Positions 1-6,717 of a DNA stretch of 11,383 nt are shown one piece after another; position 1 is the stretch's first letter; each line of letters opens with the position of its first letter. The DNA comes from CAYLLT01 sp964591605 (GTDB taxonomy: Bacteria; Planctomycetota; Phycisphaerae; UBA1845; PWPN01). Location: contig CAZQEN010000262.1 of NCBI GenBank assembly GCA_964591605.1, positions 1 through 11,383 on the forward strand. Reading direction: 5' to 3'. The position numbers and the translations under genes were made by a program. Under the pieces are notes generated by a model. It was not told where the DNA came from and did not search any database. It was given only the letters and a program-made list of their open reading frames with translations.

Positions 1-872
1 TCTTTGAGATCGGCGGCACAGACCACGTCCACCGGCAGCTTCAGCTTGCCGCCGCCGAGCTGCAGCAGCCGCTTGGCCTCCTCGACCTTGTCGGGCTCGA
101 CGAGGCTCTTGCCGGTCTTCCTGCCCTGGGCGAGCATGAACGTGTAGTTCATCGCCCCGCCGATGAGCACCGTGTCGCACTTATTGAGCAGCGCCTCGAT
201 CACGGCGATCTTGTCGGACACCTTCTTGCCGCCCAGGATGGCGACGAACGGACGTTTCGGGTTGTTGAGGGCGTCGCCGAGGTATTGCAGCTCCTTCTGG
301 ACGAGGAAGCCAACAACTTTGGGCTTGGCGCCCATCTGCTGCGGCACGGTGAGCATGCTCGCGTTGTCGCGGTGACACGTGCCGAAGGCATCGTTCACGT
401 AGACGTCGGCGAAGGAGGCGAGCTGCTTCGCAAACGACTCCTTCTGCTCTTTGAGCTTCGGGTCTTCCTTCGCCTTCTTATCCTTGATCTGCTCGGCTTC
501 GTAGAAGCGCAGGTTCTCAAGCAACGCGACCTGGCCGTTCTTGAGCGTGCTCACGATGCGTTCGGCCTCGGGCCCGACGGCCTCGCCCGAGAAGACCACC
601 TCCTGCCCGAGCAGCTCGCTGAGCCGCCTGGCCACCGGCGCCAGCGTCCAGGTCTGGTCGGTCTTGCGGTCCTTGCCCTCGGGCCGGCCAAGGTGGCTCA
701 TGAGAACCAGCTTGCCGCCGCCCCTCAGCACATGCTGAATGCTCGGCATCGCCATGCGGATGCGCCGGTCATCCGTGATCGTCCCGCGCTCGTCCTGCGG
801 CACGTTGAAATCCACGCGCATCAGCACGCGCTTGCCCTTCACATCCACGTCTGCGATCGTTTTCTTCGCCAT
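1..872 (-). CDS. pgk: Phosphoglycerate kinase (partial, C-terminus off the left edge)
   Basis: Glycolytic enzyme that transfers a phosphate from 1,3-bisphosphoglycerate to ADP in the cytoplasm. The first 290 codons are visible; the family is about 390-400 residues long, so roughly a quarter is missing. Motifs seen in order are RVDFNVP (residues 19-25), SHLGRP (59-64), ENLRF, VNDAFGTCHR, ILGGKKVSDKI and IGGAMNYTF, which cover the N-terminal substrate domain and the start of the nucleotide domain. I chose the ATG at 870-872 because it matches the family N-terminus (MAKKTIADVDV) and has GGAGA six bases upstream (879-883). It lies downstream of gap, MNT and HEPN genes on the same strand. Oddly, the HEPN ORF runs into this gene in the same frame without a stop, so a HEPN-PGK fusion protein is possible. 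The identity is certain; the true N-terminus is not. Confidence 0.96.
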   Translation of the reverse strand, partial: MAKKTIADVDVKGKRVLMRVDFNVPQDERGTITDDRRIRMAMPSIQHVLRGGGKLVLMSHLGRPEGKDRKTDQTWTLAPVARRLSELLGQEVVFSGEAVGPEAERIVSTLKNGQVALLENLRFYEAEQIKDKKAKEDPKLKEQKESFAKQLASFADVYVNDAFGTCHRDNASMLTVPQQMGAKPKVVGFLVQKELQYLGDALNNPKRPFVAILGGKKVSDKIAVIEALLNKCDTVLIGGAMNYTFMLAQGRKTGKSLVEPDKVEEAKRLLQLGGGKLKLPVDVVCAADLK

Positions 873-1292
873 CGTCAGTCTCCGCTGTGGTTCGGACGTC
901 GCGTCCGCCGCAAGAAGTTTCATCACCAGTTCGCGAACCTCGTAAACCATCCTGAGCGCGGCCTGCACCTGTTCCAGGGTTGGATCACCGGGACCTGGAT
1001 AGCGGAATCGGACGGCCAACGCGGTGAGACCCGCGACCCGATCGCGTAACAGATCGAACCCCGGCGCGCAATCTGCACAAAGCAGCGCCAACAACCGCAG
1101 GTCATGCGTCTTCTCAAAAAAGACGGCCTTGTGAACCAGATATGCTTTCAGCAGCTTCTCGATCGCCTGCTGACAATGGAATCCCGCGGCGTCCACCAAC
1201 GGCGGATCATGTCTGAGCAGCGTCTCCGCAGAGAGCCAGTCATGCTCGGCCTTCTCCAGCCAGCGCGGCACCTGCAGCTCTTCAGGCAGCAT
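873..1292 (-). CDS. HEPN-domain protein, in frame with pgk and lacking its own stop
   Basis: HEPN domain of the kind paired with minimal nucleotidyltransferases, where it is usually the toxin (often an RNase) of a type VII-like toxin-antitoxin system. The 140 codons from the ATG at 1290-1292 contain an amphipathic N-terminal helix (WLEKAEHDWLSAETLL), the family segment FHCQQAIEKLLKAYLV (38-53), KTHDL (61-65) and a final helix near 106-128. This is a complete domain of normal length. The R-x(4-6)-H ribonuclease motif is not seen: no arginine precedes H63 at the expected distance. The start overlaps the MNT gene by 11 bases, as expected for a coupled pair. No stop codon is present before the pgk ATG, so the frame continues into pgk. 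The end given here is the junction, not a stop. Local GC is lower than in gap or pgk, consistent with later acquisition. Fold assignment is firm; activity is unknown. Confidence 0.85.
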
Positions 1293-1617
1293 AAAGCAGC
1301 CTGCCCTTCTCCTTCACAGTGCGCTCGAAAGAGAGAGGCCAGTGCGCACGCTCCTCGAATTCGGACCGGGTATACACCTGGACATCCACCGGGAACCGGA
1401 GATCGCCCAGGGCACGGTATGCGGCCGCATCACGCTCGTAGGGATGCAGCGAGCTTTCGGACACGACGAGGAGCAGGTCCATATCGCTGGATGAATGGGG
1501 CTGGCCGTAAGCGTACGAACCGAAGAGATAGACCGCCTCAGGTGAAAAAGCAGGCATGAGGCGATCCAGAATCGTCGCCACCATCGCCTCCAGCTCAGAT
1601 GGAGTCAGAAGCGGCAT
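1282..1617 (-). CDS. Minimal nucleotidyltransferase (MNT), putative antitoxin
   Basis: Small polymerase-beta-type nucleotidyltransferase of 111 residues. The catalytic signature is intact: GS at 33-34, G38, and the S-D-x-D-L segment with metal-binding D45 and D47, followed by the third acidic residue D78 in PVDVQV. In MntA-HepT type VII systems such a protein adenylylates and silences its HEPN partner; that function is inferred here from family and from the overlapping HEPN gene. The ATG at 1615-1617 follows the gap stop by 22 bases and has GGGAG about 11 bases upstream. No separate promoter is evident, so it is probably cotranscribed with gap. Other roles known for MNT/HEPN pairs cannot be excluded. 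Confidence 0.88.
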   Translation of the reverse strand: MPLLTPSELEAMVATILDRLMPAFSPEAVYLFGSYAYGQPHSSSDMDLLLVVSESSLHPYERDAAAYRALGDLRFPVDVQVYTRSEFEERAHWPLSFERTVKEKGRLLYAA

Positions 1618-1639
1618 ACCAGCATCACTCCCATTCGGC

Positions 1640-2659
1640 CTACAGCAGCCCGTCCTTTTTGGCCATCATCTTGATCAGGTCGAGGACGCGGCAGGAATAG
1701 CCCCACTCGTTGTCGTACCAGCTCACCAGCTTGAAGAAGTTCGCGTTGAGGCCGATGCAGGCCCTGGAGTCGTAGATGCTCGATAGCTCGCAGGTGATGA
1801 AATCGCTGCTGACGACCTCGTCTTCGGTGTAGCCGAGGATACCCTTCATCGTCGTTTCCGAGGCCTTTTTCATCGCCGCGTTGATCTGTTCGAGCGATGT
1901 GGCCTTCTCCGTGCGAACCGTGAGGTCGACCACCGACACGTCGGGCGTCGGGATGCGGAAGGCCATGCCGGTGAGTTTGCCCTGCACCTCGGGGATGCAC
2001 AGTCCGACGGCCTTGGCCGCGCCGGTCGAGGACGGAATGATGTTCTGGCCCGCGCCGCGCCCGCCGCGCCAGTCCTTCTTGCTCGGGCCGTCGACCGTCG
2101 GCTGAGTCGCCGTGAGCGAGTGCACCGTGGTCATGAGCCCCTCGACGATGCCGAAGTTGTCGAGCACGACCTTGACGATCGGGGCGAGGCAGTTGGTCGT
2201 GCAGCTCGCGTTCGAGACGATCGTATCGGTCTGGGCATTGAACTTTTCGTGATTGACGCCCATGACAAACGTCGGGATGTCCTTGTCCTTGGCGGGGGCG
2301 GAGATGACCACGCGCTTGGCGCCCGCCTGGAGGTGCTTTTGCGCACCCTCGCGGGCGGTGAACAGGCCGGTCGACTCGACGACGTAATCGACCTTAAGGT
2401 CCCTCCACGGCAGCTCGGCCGGGTCCTTGACGGACACGCAGCGGACCTTTTTGCCATTGACGATGATGTTGCCCTCGTCGCTGCTGACCTGGGCGCTGGC
2501 CCGGCCGTGCGTCGAGTCGTATTTCAGCAGGTACGCCAGATTGCCGGGCGGAACCAGATCGTTGACGCCGACGAACTCGATCGACTGATCCGTCATGCCC
2601 GCCCGGAAGACGAGCCGGCCGATGCGTCCAAACCCGTTGATGCCCACACGAACTGCCAT
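1640..2659 (-). CDS. gap: Glyceraldehyde-3-phosphate dehydrogenase, type I
   Basis: NAD-dependent oxidation and phosphorylation of glyceraldehyde 3-phosphate to 1,3-bisphosphoglycerate, the substrate of the nearby PGK. The 339-residue protein has the Rossmann motif GINGFGRIGR (6-15), Asp34 in VND, which favours NAD over NADP, the active-site segment SNASCTTNC with catalytic C153, general base H180, and the C-terminal WYDNEWGYS. Length is normal. An ATG at 2666-2668 lies in frame, but AAAGGAG directly abuts it; the same Shine-Dalgarno is nine bases from the ATG at 2657-2659, so I take the latter. A sigma70-like promoter lies about 125 bp upstream. In many bacteria gap and pgk are adjacent; here an MNT/HEPN pair separates them. 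Confidence 0.97.
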   Translation of the reverse strand: MAVRVGINGFGRIGRLVFRAGMTDQSIEFVGVNDLVPPGNLAYLLKYDSTHGRASAQVSSDEGNIIVNGKKVRCVSVKDPAELPWRDLKVDYVVESTGLFTAREGAQKHLQAGAKRVVISAPAKDKDIPTFVMGVNHEKFNAQTDTIVSNASCTTNCLAPIVKVVLDNFGIVEGLMTTVHSLTATQPTVDGPSKKDWRGGRGAGQNIIPSSTGAAKAVGLCIPEVQGKLTGMAFRIPTPDVSVVDLTVRTEKATSLEQINAAMKKASETTMKGILGYTEDEVVSSDFITCELSSIYDSRACIGLNANFFKLVSWYDNEWGYSCRVLDLIKMMAKKDGLL

Positions 2660-2789
2660 CGCACACATCTCCTTTGCTGTAAGTGTCGGGGACGACAGGC
2701 GTTACCGCCCACCGGGAAGGTTCCTGCTGCGGATCGAAGATCGAGCAACTTGACCGCCGCGTCCTGCGACCAGGTTGTACCGAGACATG

Positions 2790-2818
2790 AGCATATGATC
2801 GGGCCGCGGAGGGGTCAA
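2790..2818 (-). promoter_or_regulatory. Sigma70-like promoter for gap operon
   Basis: Minus-strand TTGACC (2813-2818, five of six matches to TTGACA), exactly 17 bases, then TATGCT (2790-2795, four of six matches to TATAAT). Transcription would start near 2783, giving a leader of about 124 bases before the gap ATG. No other candidate of similar quality was seen upstream of gap. Confidence 0.55.
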
Positions 2819-2822
2819 GAAC

Positions 2823-2878
2823 GCCGCCGTTTTGGAGTGCGGCGGCCGCGACGCCGCTTTCAATTGCGGCGAAGCCGC
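2823..2878. repeat. GC-rich inverted repeats upstream of gap promoter
   Basis: Two adjacent hairpins. GCCGCCG (2823-2829) pairs with CGGCGGC (2840-2846), and GCGGC (2866-2870) pairs with GCCGC (2874-2878) around GAA. The stretch resembles the short GC-rich interspersed repeats found in many planctomycete genomes. It lies between the stop of the preceding minus-strand gene (2982) and the gap promoter, so it might end that transcript, but no T-run follows. The rest of the 2660-2981 intergenic region holds only the promoter and the inverted repeat at 2935-2968. Confidence 0.45.
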
Positions 2879-2934
2879 CTTCGCTCGGATGACCCGTTGG
2901 CGCGTTGGCCGCTGGTGCGTGTCCCGGCATGCCA

Positions 2935-2968
2935 GATTCTCGCACCCATTGACACTGGTACGAGAATC
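2935..2968. repeat. Perfect 8-bp inverted repeat
   Basis: GATTCTCG (2935-2942) is mirrored by CGAGAATC (2961-2968) with an 18-base loop, 14 bases past the stop of the TIM-barrel-like gene. No T-run follows on either strand, so it is a weak terminator candidate; a protein-binding site is also possible. Confidence 0.35.
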
Positions 2969-2981
2969 CCTTCTCGCCGCC

Positions 2982-4157
2982 TTATTCCGCATCCCGCTGC
3001 GCTTTACGCACCGCCTGCCGAATCCAATCCAGTCGAGCCATCGGCATCTGGCCGTACGAGTCGAAGATAACTCCCGCAGCGGACGATTCAGCGGCTTCGG
3101 AAACCGATCGAACCAGATCACTGGAGCCATCTGGAGCGTGGTATCCGCTCAAACCGGCGACGACATGAATGGGAACAGTCGCAACCAATCGCTCCTGCAC
3201 CTTGGTTAAGACCCATCCGATGAAGTTGGGAGTAGTCGGAAAACGGGCAATGAGGCCACCCCTATTCGTGACGATCTGTTCAGGCTTGACATTCCTCTCA
3301 GTGTCCGGCCACTCGAGAAGAATCGGAGGTTGTGAACGATCCCGAATCTGTTTCAGTCCGTGCGCTACCTGCGCGGTGCGCCCGTCGATGAACTGCTCAA
3401 GGTTCTCGTGATCTTTGAGGAAATCTTCAATCGACTCCGCGGGTTGCTCACCCGTATGAAAAGAGTGCTCAAGAGATTGTGCCACCTCGCGTTGGACGTC
3501 CAATATAGCTATGCCAGCACCTCTGGCACCCTGTCTGCAGGATTCACAGAAGCACAGGGCCCTCAACCAATCCACCAGGTCAGCATTCAGACCATCTGAT
3601 TGCTTGACTGTACCCCAAAAGAAGATGTCCGACAGACTGGCATTCCGAGGAAAACGGAAATCCTGGACTTCCAACGAGGCGAGATCTGACAAATCCTCTG
3701 CCAGCGCACAGTTGTACTCTACCACGTCGGCATTTGCCGGACACAACCATTCGGGATTCACCTCCCCGAACACATCCTTCACCGCCGCGAACGGATACTT
3801 CTCGACCATGACCGGCGAGTGGCAGCAGTTGATCTCGCCGCGCAGGGTCAGTCCCCGCTTCGCGCAGGCCTCGGCCACCTGCGGGAGGGGGTTGCTCTTG
3901 CGCAGCCACTCGGCCACCACGGGGCGCAGGCGGGTGTTGGCGTAGAACTCGGCGCGTGGCTGGAACTGGATGCCGCCGCGCGAGCGGAACGTGCGCGGCG
4001 AGACCCCTTTGTGCGGGCGGAGCTGCTCGACCGGCGGGCACACCAGCGGCACCGAAATGCCGGTGATGCCCGCCTCGCCCTTGAGGCGGTCGAGCACGTC
4101 GTCGATCCTCTCATCCACCAGGTCCCACAGATGGCATCGCATCGTCGCTTGGAACAT
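2982..4157 (-). CDS. Uncharacterised TIM-barrel-like protein, possible glycoside hydrolase
   Basis: I do not recognise a named family for this 391-residue protein. Alternating strand and helix segments suggest a beta/alpha barrel: CHLWDLVDE near the N-terminus, ITGISVPLV (31-39), LRGEINCCHSP (105-115), LEVQDFRFP (162-170) and AGVIFDSYGQMP near the end. A CFCESC cluster at 202-207 could bind a metal. No signal peptide or membrane segment is convincing. It follows the GH38 mannosidase on the same strand by 190 bp of repeat-rich DNA, so a role in the same carbohydrate pathway is inferred. The start is uncertain: ATG at 4155-4157 or 4140-4142, neither with a clear Shine-Dalgarno. The open frame extends further upstream but there reads repeat DNA and the wrong frame of the mannosidase gene. 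Base composition is mixed: GC near 70% at the N-terminal end and about 50% over roughly 3100-3780. Confidence 0.75.
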   Translation of the reverse strand: MFQATMRCHLWDLVDERIDDVLDRLKGEAGITGISVPLVCPPVEQLRPHKGVSPRTFRSRGGIQFQPRAEFYANTRLRPVVAEWLRKSNPLPQVAEACAKRGLTLRGEINCCHSPVMVEKYPFAAVKDVFGEVNPEWLCPANADVVEYNCALAEDLSDLASLEVQDFRFPRNASLSDIFFWGTVKQSDGLNADLVDWLRALCFCESCRQGARGAGIAILDVQREVAQSLEHSFHTGEQPAESIEDFLKDHENLEQFIDGRTAQVAHGLKQIRDRSQPPILLEWPDTERNVKPEQIVTNRGGLIARFPTTPNFIGWVLTKVQERLVATVPIHVVAGLSGYHAPDGSSDLVRSVSEAAESSAAGVIFDSYGQMPMARLDWIRQAVRKAQRDAE

Positions 4158-4207
4158 GCGAGCCAAGATAAAGAGGAGGACTGCAAAAGCAAAGGCAGCA
4201 ACACGTG

Positions 4208-4297
4208 ATGGCACCGGCGTCCCGGCCGTCGGTGTGGCACAGGCGAGACGTCTGTACCACAAACTCCCACACAGGCGGGACGCCTGTGCCACACCTT
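4208..4297. repeat. Cluster of planctomycete-type interspersed inverted repeats
   Basis: GGTGTGGCACAGGCG (4231-4245) has a perfect 15-base inverse copy at 4281-4295. Inside, ACAGGCG-GGA-CGCCTGT (4271-4287) forms a tight hairpin, and 4232-4260 is itself an imperfect palindrome. A more degenerate copy lies at 4211-4239. The whole cluster fills the gap between the mannosidase stop and the next gene. The motif (GTGGCACAGGCG...CGCCTGTGCCAC) resembles mobile palindromic repeats common in this phylum; that last point is from memory and not checked. Confidence 0.7.
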
Positions 4298-4347
4298 GAC
4301 CTGACCCACAGGCACCATCCGCCGCAGGTATACGAACACCCGGCGCG

Positions 4348-6714
4348 TCAGGACGCCGACATGCCGCGGGTCCAGTCGGCGGCAAGGAGCGGCCGGTGAA
4401 GCATGAGGGCGTGGCGATCGAGCAGGTCGCCCGTGACATCGGCGCCGGCGAAAAAGCGAAAGCGGAACTCGTGCATGCCGTGGTCGGCGTAGACGCCGCG
4501 CGTTTCGACGGTGTGGAAACGGTAGTCGTGGGCCATGAGCGGGCTGCGGAGCAGGGTGATACGCACACGCGCGCCGGCCGCCGTCGAGCCGTCTCGCATT
4601 CCGTCGCCCTGCCCGCTGAACCCCTCGCTTGCGCTTCGGGCTCCGTTGGCAGCATCCCGCCCGCTGAAACCCTCGCTTGCGCTTCGGGCTCCGTTGGTCG
4701 CGTCGAGTGCGTACGCGTCCGGGAGCAGCAGGCCGACGCGCGTGCCGTCGGCGAGCTCGAGCAGCGTGCGATCGCGGACGGGGTGCTCGCGGCCGTCGGA
4801 CGGGCGCTGCAGCTCGCCGCCGGGGATGCCGTCGCGGCGGCGGGCGATCGGGGCCGCCAGCGGCACCGTCAGCTTGAGCAGTTTGTGCCGCTCCGACCAG
4901 TACACGCGGAGCAGCAGCTCGACGAATGGCTCACCCGCGTAGACGCGCCACTCGGCCGTCACGTCGGACCGGCCGATGCGCCCGCGCTGCTGGAGCGAGC
5001 CCATGAGCGGCCCGAAGTCGATGACGCGGGTCTGGTCCCAGAGCGAGGCGGCCACGGCCTGGCCGTCGTAGCGGTCCACCTCGTGCGTCCACGTGTCGGT
5101 CGGGTCCTCCACCATCTCCAGTTGCGGCAGGCCCACGCAAACCGCTTCGCGTCTCGCGCTCTGCCCCCCGCGGACTCCCCCACTCGTCGGGTCCCCCCCA
5201 CCGGCGGGGAAGACCATCTCCCGCGCGCCGCTCGTGCTCAGCCGCACGCCGATGTCGTTCTCGAGGCTCACGCTCGTGGCGTTCACGCGGTTGTGGGCGA
5301 TGCGCTCGAGGCCGGAAGCGTCTTTGTCCTCGATGCCACGGGGATCGATCCGCAGCGCCCGCATCTGGCCCGGCTCCAGCCGCACGCGGAAGAGCAGCCG
5401 CAGGTAATGCAGGTAATCGTCGGGCACGAGGGCTTCGGTGTGCATCCGCTGATGCGGGACGGTCTGTCCCCTCTCGTCGACGAGCCGCCAGTTGGGCTGC
5501 CAGTGCTCGCCTTCGAGCCAGGGCTCGTGAACCGCGTAGCCGTCGTAGGGCTGATCCGATGCGTTGAGCAGGACGATGCGCTGCAACTTGTCATCGGGCA
5601 GCGCCTGGACGATCCGCCGGCGGAACGCGTGCTGGAGGATGTCTTCCGCCTCGGCGTACGCATAGCCGATCTGCGCGTGCACCTGCTCGCAGGCCGATGG
5701 GATGCAGGATCCGCCGAACGTGTCGTGGAAGTGGCCGAAGCAGACCCACCGCCACGCCTCCTTGAGGCGATTCTCGACCGTGGCATGAGGATCTCGCCCG
5801 TCAGCCGATGCACCGGAGGTGATGCCACGCGACAACATCTCCGCCTGCACGAGGCGGTGCTCGGCCCGGCGGACGGCCACCTTCACCGGCCGGTGCACGC
5901 TGTAGCAGCCGACGCTGTGGTACTGCAGCTCGCCGGTCACGACCGGCAACCGCTCGCGCATGGATTCGATCGCATCGAAGAACTGCCCGGGCGAGGACAT
6001 CACGAGCTTCGCACCCGGAAACGCATCCTGGTGCTCGCGGATCCACGCAATTTGTGATTCCGTCGGCCCGCCGCCGTGATCGCCGACACCCACGAACGAC
6101 ATGGTGTGCTCGATCCCCTCGGGCAGGTGCGACAGCGCCGCCTCGATGTGCTCGCGCGTGATGCCGCGGCACGTGTACGCTTTGGCGATGCGGAACGTCG
6201 TGACCTCCGGCCCGCCCTCGCGGCCGCGCCAGCGGAAGACGCGGGCCGGCAGGGCCATCTCCCACTCCTGTGGCCGCATGAACACGTAGCGGTCCTGCCC
6301 GCGGGCCCGCATGATCTCCGGCAGCGTGGCGGCATGGCCGAACGAATCGATGTTGTAGCCGATCCGCGGAAAGAACCCGAACTTCTCAAGGAAGTACTCG
6401 CGTCCGAGCTCGATCTGTTTTTCAAAGCCAAAGCCGCTGGGCCCGTTGCAGTCGGGTTGGATCCACCATCCGCCGACGATGTGCCAGCGCCCGCCCTGGA
6501 CGTGCCCTTTGATGCGCTCGAACAGCTCCCGATCGATGCGCTCGACCTCGCGGTACACCCACGCCTCGCCGCGTGAAAAGTGCAGATCGGGGTGGCGGTC
6601 GAGCCGGTCGCACGCGTTGCGGCACGTGGCCAGCAGCGTATCCAGGCCGGAGTTCCACGGCCAGAGCCAGATGGGGTCGATGTGGGCATTGAAGATCATG
6701 TGAACGGTGAGCAT
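4348..6714 (-). CDS. GH38 alpha-mannosidase with internal repeat insertion
   Basis: Retaining alpha-mannosidase that removes alpha-mannose from glycans. The protein is 788 residues and starts directly at the catalytic domain without a signal peptide, so it is probably cytoplasmic. GH38 residues are present: zinc ligands H11 and D13 (NAHIDPIW), nucleophile D123 in NIDSFGH, and H328/H330/D331 in CFGHFHDTFGG. The C-terminal beta domain is recognisable to LPQLEMVEDPTDTWTHEVDRY (529-549) and LLRSP (721-725). Residues 672-703 are two copies of a 16-residue unit, NGARSASEGFSG plus linker, encoded by interspersed repeat DNA in a loop. A glycine-rich stretch (504-518) may be another insertion. It ends soon after HRPLL (773-777), where relatives usually have about 100 more residues, so it may be truncated. 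The ATG lies three bases after the sulfatase stop, indicating an operon. Confidence 0.93.
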   Translation of the reverse strand: MLTVHMIFNAHIDPIWLWPWNSGLDTLLATCRNACDRLDRHPDLHFSRGEAWVYREVERIDRELFERIKGHVQGGRWHIVGGWWIQPDCNGPSGFGFEKQIELGREYFLEKFGFFPRIGYNIDSFGHAATLPEIMRARGQDRYVFMRPQEWEMALPARVFRWRGREGGPEVTTFRIAKAYTCRGITREHIEAALSHLPEGIEHTMSFVGVGDHGGGPTESQIAWIREHQDAFPGAKLVMSSPGQFFDAIESMRERLPVVTGELQYHSVGCYSVHRPVKVAVRRAEHRLVQAEMLSRGITSGASADGRDPHATVENRLKEAWRWVCFGHFHDTFGGSCIPSACEQVHAQIGYAYAEAEDILQHAFRRRIVQALPDDKLQRIVLLNASDQPYDGYAVHEPWLEGEHWQPNWRLVDERGQTVPHQRMHTEALVPDDYLHYLRLLFRVRLEPGQMRALRIDPRGIEDKDASGLERIAHNRVNATSVSLENDIGVRLSTSGAREMVFPAGGGDPTSGGVRGGQSARREAVCVGLPQLEMVEDPTDTWTHEVDRYDGQAVAASLWDQTRVIDFGPLMGSLQQRGRIGRSDVTAEWRVYAGEPFVELLLRVYWSERHKLLKLTVPLAAPIARRRDGIPGGELQRPSDGREHPVRDRTLLELADGTRVGLLLPDAYALDATNGARSASEGFSGRDAANGARSASEGFSGQGDGMRDGSTAAGARVRITLLRSPLMAHDYRFHTVETRGVYADHGMHEFRFRFFAGADVTGDLLDRHALMLHRPLLAADWTRGMSAS
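4612..4697. repeat. Tandem 38-bp interspersed repeat inside mannosidase gene
   Basis: Two copies, 4612-4649 and 4660-4697, differ at one base (4621 C, 4669 A) and are spaced by 10 bases, a 48-bp period equal to 16 codons. The core CTCGCTTGCGCTTCGGGCTC recurs with minor changes at 9097-9125. On the minus strand the unit reads NGARSASEG in the mannosidase frame. Confidence 0.9.
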
Positions 6715-6717
6715 GTG

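Noticed and set aside
4158..4655. N-terminal extension of the TIM-barrel-like protein up to 4655
   Set aside because: This part reads repeat DNA and an off-frame portion of the mannosidase gene; the apparent hydrophobic segment just before 4157 has no supporting start site.
4612..4697. Possible CRISPR array from two similar 38-bp copies
   Set aside because: Only two copies, a 10-base spacer, location inside a coding frame, and a third copy elsewhere; no cas genes.
4396..6057. Long plus-strand open frame (553 codons)
   Set aside because: Antisense shadow of the GH38 gene in high-GC DNA; no recognisable motif, and the mannosidase frame carries all catalytic residues.
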